Both the position numbers and the translations under genes were made by a program. A stretch of DNA of 64,000 nt from Chionoecetes opilio. Taxonomy: Eukaryota > Arthropoda > Malacostraca > Decapoda > Majidae. Shown in pieces: positions 47,897-57,867 of the stretch. The notes below the pieces were generated by a model, which ran no database searches, was not told the origin of the DNA, and saw nothing but the letters and a program-made list of their open reading frames with translations. Numbering within the stretch: position 1 is the stretch's first letter; every line of letters begins with the position of its first letter. The DNA lies in assembly GCA_016584305.1 (NCBI GenBank), contig JACEEZ010007147.1, positions 1 to 64,000 of the forward strand, written 5' to 3'.

Positions 47897-48029
47897 TTAA
47901 TCCAGAACACAAAATTTCAAACAACGAAACCGAGTCTCCTCCACGTATTTTTGGAAAATAACAATTAGAACACAAAAAAATCCCTTACTTGTGATAGCGA
48001 GCGTTCACAAGTTGAAAAAAATCGAATAT

Positions 48030-51000
48030 CTAGTCGTCTACGCCATCGACGTCCTCATGCCCATCTTCCTCGTCGTTGATGCACATCTCGGGGGGAGCAA
48101 TCGCAAAGCTCCGAACAAGGAGTCTGCAGGCGTTGACAGCGGCAGCGATTGGTCGAGCAGTTCGTCTTGCATCCGCACTGCATCCCATCCATGATACTTT
48201 GGGGGGGGGAGCAGGGTGGAAGGGATAGGCGCCAGGTTTGGTCCGTAGCCGTACTTGGTCGGGTCGAGGGTCACCAACTCCTTCTTCACAGCCCCCTCCC
48301 AGACGACGGCTGTAGCTGGGCTCGCATAATGTGCTGGGTGGTGGCGTTGACTGTCGGAGGGGCCAGTGCTGCTCCAACCTTCTTCTTCTGAAGTGCCGTC
48401 CACCTCGCCTGCGGCAGAGAGCAGGTATATCCGTAAATTCTGCTCACGAATCGGCACAGCACGTCCAGGCTCTCTTGCGTCAGCGGACCAGGGCTTCGGA
48501 GTGTACCCAAAGCGTCGAGGGTTGCCTGGTCGGCCGCCTGGAACACAGGCCAAGCTTGCAACTTGCCTTTCCTGAAGAGGGCGCAAGTGGTGTCGCAACC
48601 AGTCAGAGCATGGAAGGACGTGATCACATCCGCGTGAGAGCCCAGTTCATCGTGGATGAGCTGAACGTTTGAAAGTCTTCTTGCCAAGCTGGAGGCACGT
48701 GTTGGGAGGTATCTTGGGGAAGTGTCGGAGGAGGAGGACGAGGACGTCAGTGTCCGGAGAAACTACGGTTGCCTCCACATCTTTGTCGAGCATGGAGAGA
48801 TGCACTATCATCTTAGTGTCCGCTTCCTCTTGTTCTGAAGCGAACTTGGCTCCGTCCGGTCCAGAAGTTGCCACGGCTTTGTCGCGCCACGCGCAGACGA
48901 CGCGTAATCCCCATGAATGGTGCTGGATTTGGGAGGCAATGAGAGAGGTCATAGCAGTCTTGTTGCTTTTGGTGGACAAGATGTTAGCCATGGTCATTCC
49001 AGCTTTGATCCTCGTCGCTGCTTGGATGTCGATATCGTATCCTCCACCTCGGGCTCGCTGTTCCCTCGTCTTGTCTTTGAGGGACGCGCCGATGTCGTAC
49101 CTGTCAAAGACAAGGTGCAACTCCCCGTAGCCAACACCCATTTGGGCAACTCTCTGCAGGAGGGATCCAACCAGGTCCTTAAAGTTTGCTGAGCCGGAAA
49201 CGGGGTGCTGCTGAAGGATAGCCATCCCGTCGAGGACCAGCACGCAAGAGGATGAAGGGGTTTGCGAGGCCGTGGAGACCGCCGCGTTCATCTTCTCCAG
49301 AACCCTGAGAAGGGCACTTTTTGTCGTGACCCGCGGGTGGCCTTGGTCGTCAAAGAGGCAGAGGGAACAGGGAGAGCTCATAGTTGGAGATGATGGTGCG
49401 AAGGTCCAGACTGCTGTCGAGTTGGAGGCGAGCAGCAGGCGCCGAGTGAAGTCTGAGGATCCCGTGACAATCACCCTGCTTCCCTCCGATTGAAACTTTG
49501 GCTTTCTTGCCCAGCGTTTTGAATGTATTGGTAGGCTGACGATTGCAGGACCCTCCCATGGACTTTGCTGCGCAGTCCTGATCCTTCCCTCTTCGTACTT
49601 CAAGAGAGCTTCCTTGCCAGTCTCCTCGATTCTTGTCAGTGCGTCCACCATCTTATCTGAACACCTTGCGGGAAAGGACGGTGGTGAGTTGGGCTTTCTC
49701 GCGAGTGAAGGGGTTATGCTGGCGAAGAAGACCAGCAACCTCTTTGGTCATCTCGTGTGTCTTCTTCGTGACCGCTGGGTTGTCCTTGTGGTGCTTTGAT
49801 GCCGTAGCAGAACTTCCGAATGATTTGGCCTTGATTGCCAAGAGTTCGTCTTGGATCAAGAAGAACTTGGTCCTCGTCGAGGGATGTTTTCGTGATCCCT
49901 ACAAGCCCACCGTCACCTTTCAGAGTCCGGTTCACCTGTTCCAAGGCATGGTCGCAGCCAAGGGACGTGAAGGTACCAACGACTTACGGACGACCCAGTG
50001 TTTCTCCAAGTACGTCCACGCTCTTGGATTCTTGAGGCGGAGGTCCTGCATCATGGCCACGTAAACCGGGACGAACCGGGCGTAGGAGCTTCGATTCATG
50101 GCGAAGAGAACGGTCCGAACTCCTCCAACGTCTTCAGGTGCAGCGCCCAGTCTCCTGTCCGCACAGCCCTGTGTGTATTCAAAAGCAGGGGACCATCTTG
50201 ACGTACGTCATGGAGAACTTGCTCAAGGGACTGTCGTCTGATCCCGCTGACCTCAGGATCTGCAGCTTGGGTGCAAGGATCTCGAGGGCTTTCTTGAAGG
50301 AATCCAGTCTTCCATCCTCTGCCAACTCCTGGACGGCGAATTCTTCGGCGCTCTCCATTGTCCCGGAAGAGAACTTGAGAGCTAGGAGTGCACTTGTGAG
50401 GATTATGTGTGCCTCAATTCCGCGGTTGACGTGGTTTCCGGCCAAATCTGCCGGACTGTGGCGGGTCCGTACACCCCCGACTCGTGGAGCACCTCGTCGA
50501 AGCCGCTCCCCCTCCAGGAAAACACCGATGCACCGCAGCATGGCTATGACGACGTGTAGGTCGCCAAGGCGGACGATCCAGTTTTCCTTCTTCAAGTTCA
50601 ACTTGATCTCCAGGAGCTTTGAGAGAGCGCCATGTCGGCAGCAACAAGCACCGGAGCCCCATCGCCGTTCAGCGCTTGTTGAATTTTCTCCATTTCTGTC
50701 ATCATGGTGAATATTGACGAGTACTCTGGCGCTGGAGAGTCGAGAATGGGCAGGTGCAGATTGTCGTCGGTGGGACAGGCGGAACACTCCTCGAGTCGGC
50801 TGTTGAAGGCTGACCAGCTGGGCATGCTCCGCGGGAGGTCTTTCAGGCAGCGATGCCGAAGGAGAGTAGGACGAGAGTGTCCTTGTCCTTGGAGTTCTCA
50901 GCGCTCTCGAGGCGAGGTTTCTCGAAGAGAGCGGGGAAGCTTCGGCTTAAGCGAGCGGTTCATGGGACAGGGGCTGACCTCGTAAATGGAAGCAGGGAGG

Positions 51001-52158
51001 GGTTCAGCAGCGTCAGAATGAAACTTGAGGGGCTCCAGCTCTGACGGAGAAGATGGGCCGGGCTGAAAGGCAACGCTAACCGTGCCGTGGAAGGTGCCCT
51101 TCCCGTCTACTGTGTCTTCTTGGAAATCGATGTTGTCGATGGCAAAGTGAACGAGAAGGCCCTTCTCGAGGCGGCGCGGGATGACACTCCCATCTCGCCG
51201 TCCAGCGCTGAGCACCGTTCGGGCAAGCGATGCCTCGAGGCGGAGAAGGGAGGAGTATGAGATAGCCAGCCCGGCACCGTGGACATCTTAATCATTGCTT
51301 TGCTCCGCGTCTCTGATGAATGGCCAGCGCCGTCGCCACCTGGAGAGGGGTCTCTCGGGTTCGGGAAGCTTGGGTGCTCGTCGCAGCTTGCTTTGCACTC
51401 AAGATGTTTGTCATGAGGACTTGTCCGACGATCGAGGCTCCCTTCTCCGTTCGCGGATTGTTTCTTCCAGCTCCACCGACGACCCAGGTCGCGAAACTCT
51501 TGACGAGGGGAGGAAGGTTAAAGTTGGCCATGTCTCCTTCGAATTTCCAGTTCGGTTCTTTGAGGGTTTCTTCACGCAGGATTTTGGCAGCTTTCAGGAG
51601 TGTAGCAAGCTTGAAGTCCTCGATTGTCCGATGTTTGTCAGGGCCTCTTTCCTTGCCTCCGCCAGATGAACCAGTTCGGGTTCGCGAGGGTTCTTGGGCT
51701 TGGTGAACTCCACGCCATGGACCATGGTGGAGAGGAGTTCCTTTATCCGCCAGCGTGAGCGGCCAACACCATGCTGCTCCTTGATGCTGTCTATTTCTCC
51801 CATCGAGAGAACCACTCCACTCTCCAGCTTCTCGCTAACCTCTTCCACAACTCGATCACGGAGCGATCTTCTGGCTCTTGTTGAGTGGAGGCCACTGTCC
51901 GCAACTTGTTGACGACATGAATGCTCCAGCAGCCCTTATGGTACATCACGTCGGCAGCCAGGACGTCGAGGTCGGGAAGCTGATTTTCCCTCAGAATTCG
52001 TTCCATTGTGGACCGCCTCAATGATTCGATTGGCACTCCAGGTCGTGCTCACCCGGTGCAGGACTTCATTTGGCTTGTCTCCATCACCGCAGAAGAAGCA
52101 TTCCTTCCGGGGAATAGAGCGCTGGCGCGGCGGGGGACTCGAGGCGGCGGGTGCAGGC
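48030..52158 (-). pseudogene. Academ-like transposase, main exon (exon 2), frameshifted as read
   Basis: A splice acceptor (pyrimidine tract then CTAG) precedes 52158. The protein can be followed to the TAG at 48030-48032. Blocks in order: KECFFCGDGDK (about 52100); LAADVMYHKGCW with paired Cys/His (about 51950); KSFATW and RETPLQVATALAIH (51500-51310); DGKGTFHGTVSVAFQPG (about 51100-51050); GDLHVVIAMLRCIGVFLEG (about 50555-50500). The nuclease follows, with VLVLDGM (49231), VFDRYD (49108), EQEEADTKM (about 48823), SPDTDVLVLL (about 48757) and FHALTGCDTT (48591). The acidic pattern E.EAD, D.D, GCD follows FEN1/XPG. The tail (48150-48040) is Cys-rich: CSTNRCRCQRLQTPCSEL, CDCSPEMC. The longest uninterrupted stretches are 363, 202 and 186 residues; about eight one-base shifts separate them. 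Confidence 0.75.
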
Positions 52159-52523
52159 CTAGAAGTAGAGATGGATAAAGCTTTTATTATTTAGTCGGGA
52201 ATGTAATGGAAAACTACCAATGGAATATACTTTCAGGAATCCTATGCATGAAAATAATTATAGCAAATAAGATATTTCTCGAAACATCAATTTAAAAGTA
52301 TTCAAAGAATGTTTATTAGCTTAAAAGCCCTCGCGGCCAAGCGGCCCACGGCTTTCCACTCCTCGCACTGCGAGTTAGATTTTATCATCATCTGCGACGT
52401 TTTATCCGAAATCAGTGCCACGCACTTAGCGCTCCCTATCCTTGAATCACTAGACCATAATCAAGCAATATTTTTCATGTCGAAAGATTTTTTCGAAAAA
52501 AAAAAAAAAAAATTCTTCTTTAC

Positions 52524-52796
52524 CTTGAAGGTCCGGGGTGGGCGGCCTCCGCCGCAAGGTCCTGTTGCTCATCTCCGTACTGCCTCGCGATTTGTGGGGC
52601 TGGATTTTAGCAATGCACTGTCGGTGCCACGACCAATCGTCCCTTCTAGAGGACCTCCTGTGGGCCTCTACGAATTCGCCTTTCGAAGCCCACTTGGCCA
52701 GCATACTCCGAACATCCTCCTTGGCGTCCGAGGTCGAAGGACCACATCTCCGTTAGTTTTGCACCGCAAATGACACACGATTTCATTGCGAGACAT
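52524..52796 (-). pseudogene. Academ-like transposase, first exon (zinc finger), frameshifted
   Basis: The ATG at 52796 opens MSRNEI followed, after a one-base shift, by CVICGAKLTEMWSFD. A second shift leads to WSWHRQCIAKIQPHK. Together these give a Cys-x2-Cys ... His-x2-Cys finger at the N-terminus, as in this transposon family. The exon ends PDLQ at a good donor (AAG then GTAAAG, junction 52524/52523). A 365-base intron (52159-52523) separates it from exon 2 and includes the poly(A/T) tract at 52495-52512. Confidence 0.6.
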
Positions 52797-53030
52797 GGAA
52801 GGAAAATGTGCGATATAATATAATGAATTTATTTTATTTACGGGTTTTATAGCTAATTTCTAAAATTATAGCCAATTAAATTTTACATTTATTGCGAAAT
52901 TTCATTACCGTATGTCATAAATACGACCATGAGGGGACAGTCAGAGAAAAGTTACCATTTTCTATTAATCAGACGGTAGTGCCTTTATGAGAACAGATAC
53001 AGCCAGAAACATTTCATGACTTTTGATGTG
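52797..53030. other. Transposon 5' region before the right TIR
   Basis: AT-rich DNA between the gene start and the right inverted repeat. It would hold the promoter, but no TATA box could be assigned with confidence. Confidence 0.45.
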
Positions 53031-53395
53031 AAATTAAGGCCAAAATTATTCCTTTTATATTTTTTTCCATTTTTTTCCACTTATCTCTAATTTCCATTAT
53101 AGTTCAGTAATGCGAACAGATACAACCACGGAGTACTAAATAACATTTTATGCACTCTTAATAAGCTTCAATTTCAGTCCAAAACGAGGTCTCTACGACG
53201 TCTGGTTCTCATTCTGCAATTTGTAATTGCCAATTTTATTGCCAAATTGCCAAATTGCAAATTGCGCGAAAACTTACCGCTAACGAGTGACCCAACTACG
53301 ATTTTCGGATTCAGCGGCACAAAATGCTTAGGATAAGACCCTCAAAATACTTCCTTCACCTAATGTGAAGCGAATCGCCCTAAGTGACCCTACTA
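53031..53395. repeat. Terminal inverted repeat, right
   Basis: Reverse complement of 47298-47662. The outer 20 bases read TAGTAGGGTCACTTAGGGCG on the minus strand. Small differences near the tip (GCGAATCGCCC against GCGGAAAAAAGGC) show that the two repeats have diverged slightly. Confidence 0.85.
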
Positions 53396-53580
53396 TCATC
53401 ACAATACACCGGGATGCGAGTCTCGCTCTCTAGTTAATAACTGTGGTGTGCTTATATTCACATTATTATGTAATAAGACGCAGAATGTATACTTAATAAA
53501 AGCAGTGGAGATGAGAAAAAATGTACACATGATGAAACTGAAGAGTTAAATCGACAGAGAGTATCTACGGCCGAATAAGA
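53396..53580. other. Right flank, TCA target copy and arm sequence
   Basis: Begins TCATCACAATACACCGGGATG, the continuation of the duplicated arm. No gene. Confidence 0.55.
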
Positions 53581-53648
53581 ACATAATAAAATAAGGAATG
53601 TACTAGAGGTCGTTAGACCTACACGTGTTAGTTCCTGTTACTTAACAC
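53580..53648 (-). repeat. CR1-type 3' tail remnant, right arm
   Basis: Inverted copy of 24176-24255 (GAATAAGAACATAATAAAATA...CACGTGTTAGTTCCTGTTAC). Confidence 0.65.
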
Positions 53649-53810
53649 CATGGAGCTATAATAATAAGGAGAGCCCATGACGTCACTTCAGTGAAACCAG
53701 CTCTGGCTCCGCCCCTTTGCTCAAAGACATACAGACAGTCGGACAGTGACCCAAAACAATGCTCTTCGGAAGATACGCGCGCCACTCACAGACATCTACA
53801 TTTTACCATC

Positions 53811-53875
53811 ATGCAGTCTTGCTCTGCATATGACTGCATCCAGAGAACCAGGAATGATAGCTTAACATTTCATCG
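53811..53875 (+). CDS. THAP-like zinc finger, first exon (partial)
   Basis: The ATG at 53811 encodes MQSCSAYDCIQRTRNDSLTF, then CATCG before a GTACGTTAG donor. THAP proteins start in just this way (Cys-x4-Cys, then TFHR/K), and in THAP1 the first intron falls right after this point. The exon would end in phase 2, the same phase as every intron of the gene at 57868-59250 in the same arm and orientation. Exon 2, which should carry the rest of the finger (W, Cys-x2-His), was not found. This is a plausible DNA-binding exon whose gene structure is incomplete. Confidence 0.5.
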
Positions 53876-53876
53876 G

Positions 53877-54357
53877 TACGTTAGAGATTTCGTGGCGGAA
53901 CATTGCTTAAGAGACTAGAAAACCTAGCTAGATCAGGAGCGTTTTAAGAGACTGCAGATGCTTGTTATAGGAGTAATTCCAAGGAATTCACCTGTAATTC
54001 CTCTTTCATGACTTTTACCCATAAACGAGTCATATGACTGGAATGTAGGATTCTTGATGTGTCACCAGAAATATTATGAACACATATTTATTTCCAAAAA
54101 ACATGAAAAACGCCTAAACCTTGGTGACTTCAGCACGCTTCTGAGTCGCCGTGAACGATTTGTACTAATTTGGCTGCCGGTAACCTCATTTGTATTTCAT
54201 TATTAGTGTTAGAGTCAGTTATTGTTAGATGTGTACTGTGTGTTGCCTGTAGTGACGAGCATATTGTGTGACTTTATAGGTAATTATATTTTACCAGGTT
54301 TCTTACCGAGTGGGCTTCCCAACCTGGAAGATTACGGGCAAGGAATCCGCTGCCACT
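53877..54357. other. Right arm interior
   Basis: Matches the left arm inverted (20930-21415). Competing splice-like signals flank GTTTCTTACCGAGTGGGCTT (about 54300), but no frame could be linked to the THAP exon. Confidence 0.35.
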
Positions 54358-54465
54358 TAAGGCCGTGTCACACACGCAATATTTTCCGGCATCTTTTGGT
54401 TTATTGCTACCAAAGGATGCCCGTAGTGGTGGCAAAAGGTGCGCGTGTTGTCACACGGCGTTTCG
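54358..54465. mobile_element. Short TIR element shared by both arms (right copy)
   Basis: GGCCGTGTCACACACGC ... GCGCGTGTTGTCACACGGC, about 105 bases. A nearby hairpin (GTAGCTAAGA..TCTTAGCTAC, about 54487-54525) is also present in both arms. Confidence 0.55.
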
Positions 54466-55233
54466 GCTACGAGCATCTTCCTACCAGAGTAGCTAAGATT
54501 TTATTCTTCTATCTTAGCTACTCTGCTTCTACTGGCATCTATAAAATGTCCTTCCCTCTTCACATTCCCTTCATAACCATAAATAAACCTTGCTTGAATT
54601 CCTAAATCAAGTAATAATAACACTCATATCATATTATTCCCGTTTCTATAGTAAAAACACGAGCAGCCTATTAAATTTCAGTTTTTATCAACATTTTCCG
54701 TCATAACTTCTCATCAACAACTCAAACCTTAACTATATATCTAAATCATACGTTAAAAAAACCTAATTACACGCATGTATCATATCATACACGTGTCTTG
54801 TATTATAAGTTAAAAAAAAACCCATTTCTTTATCCTACCAAACACTTTATTTTCCTCCTCTCCTCTTTATTTTTCTCCTCTCACCTACATACACCATATT
54901 ACTATTACTATACAACATTATACAGCTATATTCCCTATATACAGCACTTATTTTCCCTAAACATATCACATAGAGATGCTACAGCATCTCTTGACCACCC
55001 AAGATTGGTAATTTTTCTTTATTTAACTGAAATGTGTAGTTCGTACAAGTCTTGCGTGACGTCGGCTGCTCCAAAATGTAAACAAGGATGCCGGTACCAG
55101 TGTTGTAGGTATCGAAACTGGTCTTGGTCTCGAGACCAGTTTGATGTAGTCCTGGTCTTGTTTGATGTGGTCTTGGTCTTGGTCTCGAAGCTTCTGGTTG
55201 CGGAGTTTGGCTCGAAACCAGGTCGAGACCTGG
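54466..55233. other. Right arm, non-coding as read
   Basis: Matches 20040-20790 inverted. The GGTCTTGGTCTCGAGACC word cluster lies at about 55115-55195. No gene. Confidence 0.5.
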
Positions 55234-56565
55234 GCAGGGATGCTCGAAAATCCCTCGTAAGGGACAACTTACGAGTGTATGGCTACAATAACCTTACGAG
55301 GGTGGGCTGAGGGAGATGCTCGTACCGAGCCATCACTCTCGTACGGTTATCGGTGGCCTCTGGGTGGGGAATATAGGGATATTCTAGGGATATGTGTGGG
55401 GAAATTTTGCTGAACAATCACAGAGCAGCGCCGCGCATGACGCGGCTTTATCTAGCCAATCATCATGCTCTCAGCTGTCAGGGAGCCCGATAAATAAATT
55501 TAAAGAGACTTCAAATGTCGCTGTTGTGCTAAAATCGGCCTCTTTCGGAAATCGTCCCGCGGACGCTTATTTAACCTAAATAACTCTACAAAACTTAACA
55601 CAAACCTATCATAAACCTTACCTAACCTAAACCAGACCTAAACATAACTTACCTAAACCTAAAAACTATGTTTGCCGGTGTTGAGCTAAGATCGGCTGAT
55701 TTCCGAAATAGGGCCGATTTTAGCTCACTATCGCCAGAATGTTACGATAATACATAGCTGCCACATTAGCCTTTCAGCGTAATATTCTCCCACTGATTAC
55801 TAAAGAGACGTACCCAGGGTATAACCTTGATGCGCTGATCATAGGTTCGAGTCAAGCGTGCGTGCGTGCCCGAAATTAGTATCTATAGACCACTGCTGGC
55901 CCGCGCCGTACGTATGCCGTATCCGTGGCCCTGGCGGTACTCTGTTATAGTGGACGAGAACTGCGCGTTCGCTCTTTAGGTCAGACAAGACACACGGGGG
56001 GGGCTAACACCTCACTGTGACACACGTGACACTTGTGTGCAAGGATAGTATAACTTTATAATATCCTTGCTTGTGTGTATACGTGCGTGTGTACTACCTA
56101 GTACGTCAGACATTTGATACCACCACCACCACCGGATCATTATAGCGGCCAAACTTGTATGATGAACTATACGTTTTGATTCAAGAAGGCGACCGATTAT
56201 TATTTATATATAGGTTTGCCCTGATATGAATTTATTACAAGTACTATAGGTATTGTATGTTAATATGATATATATGGGGTCAATGAAGCAATAAACACAT
56301 CACATTTCAAACAGGCAAGCATGAATGGCTCTATAATACACAATAAACATAAAGTATAGTGATACAACTTGTAATTTATTGTTTGTTGATCTCTAGCCGC
56401 TTCAAATTTCACTCCCTTGGGAGTTAAGGGTGTCCCGACCACCCTTAGCCTCGCGGTCCCGTAGCAAGTGAGAAAACGGTTTTGAGCATCTCCCTTAGAG
56501 GCGCTACGAGGTAAAAGTCCCTTAGGGTAATACTTACGGGCCCGTACTCTTTCGAGCATCTCTGC
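55234..56565. mobile_element. 1.33-kb non-autonomous DNA element
   Basis: Present only in the right arm. The ends read GCAGGGATGCTCGAAA and, inverted, GCAGAGATGCTCGAAA, flanked on both sides by CCTGG (55229-55233 and 56566-56570). The left arm has GAGACTGGTCCTT across the empty site, one C fewer. Inside are subterminal GAGATGCTCG words (about 55314 and 56490), TTACGAG repeats, a CTAAAATCGGCC inverted pair (55530-55545 and 55690-55725) and a CCTAAAC-rich tract (55570-55670). No coding frame was recognised. The superfamily is not assigned. Confidence 0.75.
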
Positions 56566-56570
56566 CCTGG

Positions 56571-57860
56571 TCCTTAAAAGTGCATCGCGGCGTAGGGAAG
56601 GTCCGAATTGATTATCATACACGGAGAAAAATCATGGCTGCTTCGATTCACGGTGCACCACACAGCGTTGTACTGTCTATAGATACTGCCTGACTAGCTC
56701 TACGGTGATGATGCATGAGCTGAGCCCTGCAAGCACTGATAAGAGTGCTGCGAGTCGGAGAACATGCATGACGTGGCCATTCTCGCAGTGATAATCTCCG
56801 TTTGCACGCACGCATGTTTGCAGCTCTGTTCACCTCCGTGTATTTCATATATGTGTAGGCCTATGCAATCCCGCACCCTTGATACACATACACCACAGGT
56901 TTAGCTAGCTGGCTTGGAAAACGTAACCACAAAATTGCTATTTTCTATGTTTGTTTCTTCATGCCAACGAAGCAATGAAATCAGAAATATTTGACCTAGA
57001 TGTTCTGTTGTTCACATATCAAATTTTGTAAATATATTTCCTCCCGTATACGTTACCCTTACCCCCCTTCTACCAGAGCTCGTTAGTCGTTACATCGAGC
57101 ACATCTGGCAGCAAGGTTGCCAGGTGTACTAACCATAAAATATATTTTTGGCATTCACACTTTACTTGTTTGGCATTTCATTTTTCATCATAAGAAAATG
57201 AAATTCAATTGACGAATATTTCTGGCAAATTTCAAAATTTGTTGAGTAATTTCTGGCAAGAAATACAACAATTGGCAGGACCTGGCAACTCTGTCTGGCA
57301 GTGACATAGGACGTCGGGCACGGACAGTGAGGAATACTCATTGGATCACATTATGAGGAAGGAGAACATGAAACGGCATGGAGCACAGGGACATCTAGGG
57401 CTATATTCAAGATTGCTCGTCAAATCCCGGCCGGTGGAGATTCTCCACCGTCGTACCTCCACTGGTGGCATCTACAAGAAATGCCCGACCGGCGGATATT
57501 TGACAGTCGTACCAACACAAGCAGTGGCTGCAAAAGCAGTCGTACCAACACAAGCGAGTCCAAGGCTTTATCAGTATTTTGACTGTTTTACACCTATCTA
57601 ATTCCTTTTACTAGCCTAATTTATCATTTCTGCCATTAAAATAATAGCTTTGTTAGTGTGGGCCTGAATGGGCTTGGGACGGGATGTACGTACATCTCAT
57701 CCCAAGAACATGTGGCCAGCCGCCAAAAAGCAATATGGCGGACCACCACCACCACAGCCGCTCTCCTTCGTCACCACTTCTCACAGCAATATTAGGCCTC
57801 CTGCACTTAATTTTACATTTATTATGACACGTGTGCATTCACAAGGTATGCATGTTACTC
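56571..57860. other. Right arm, non-coding as read
   Basis: Matches 18650-20030 inverted. Short frames in this stretch are not conserved between the arms. An upstream exon of the gene starting at 57868 may lie here but could not be identified. Confidence 0.4.
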
Positions 57861-57867
57861 TCAACAG

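Larger units (their letters stand above)
47298..53395 (-). mobile_element. Complete-looking 6.1-kb DNA transposon, Academ-like
   Basis: It is bounded by long terminal inverted repeats (47298-47662 and about 53031-53395) whose tips read TAGTCGGGTCACTTAGGGCG and TAGTAGGGTCACTTAGGGCG. It is flanked by TCA on each side and is absent at the matching point of the other inverted arm. The interior carries one two-exon minus-strand gene encoding zinc fingers, a FEN/XPG-like nuclease core and a Cys-rich tail. This combination and a 3-4-base duplication are what I know of the Academ superfamily. The gene is GC-rich while the repeats and surroundings are AT-rich. Confidence 0.75.

Noticed and set aside
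49633..50710. Plus-strand frames of 143 and 190 residues
   Set aside because: They overlap the minus-strand transposase gene and lack any recognisable domain; GC-rich coding DNA often opens the opposite strand.
54798..55310. Plus-strand frame of 170 residues
   Set aside because: Not conserved in the inverted partner arm; composition follows AT-rich and GGTCTCG repeats.
55800..55880. tRNA gene with GGTTCGAGTC box
   Set aside because: No matching stems or acceptor; it lies inside a non-autonomous DNA element.
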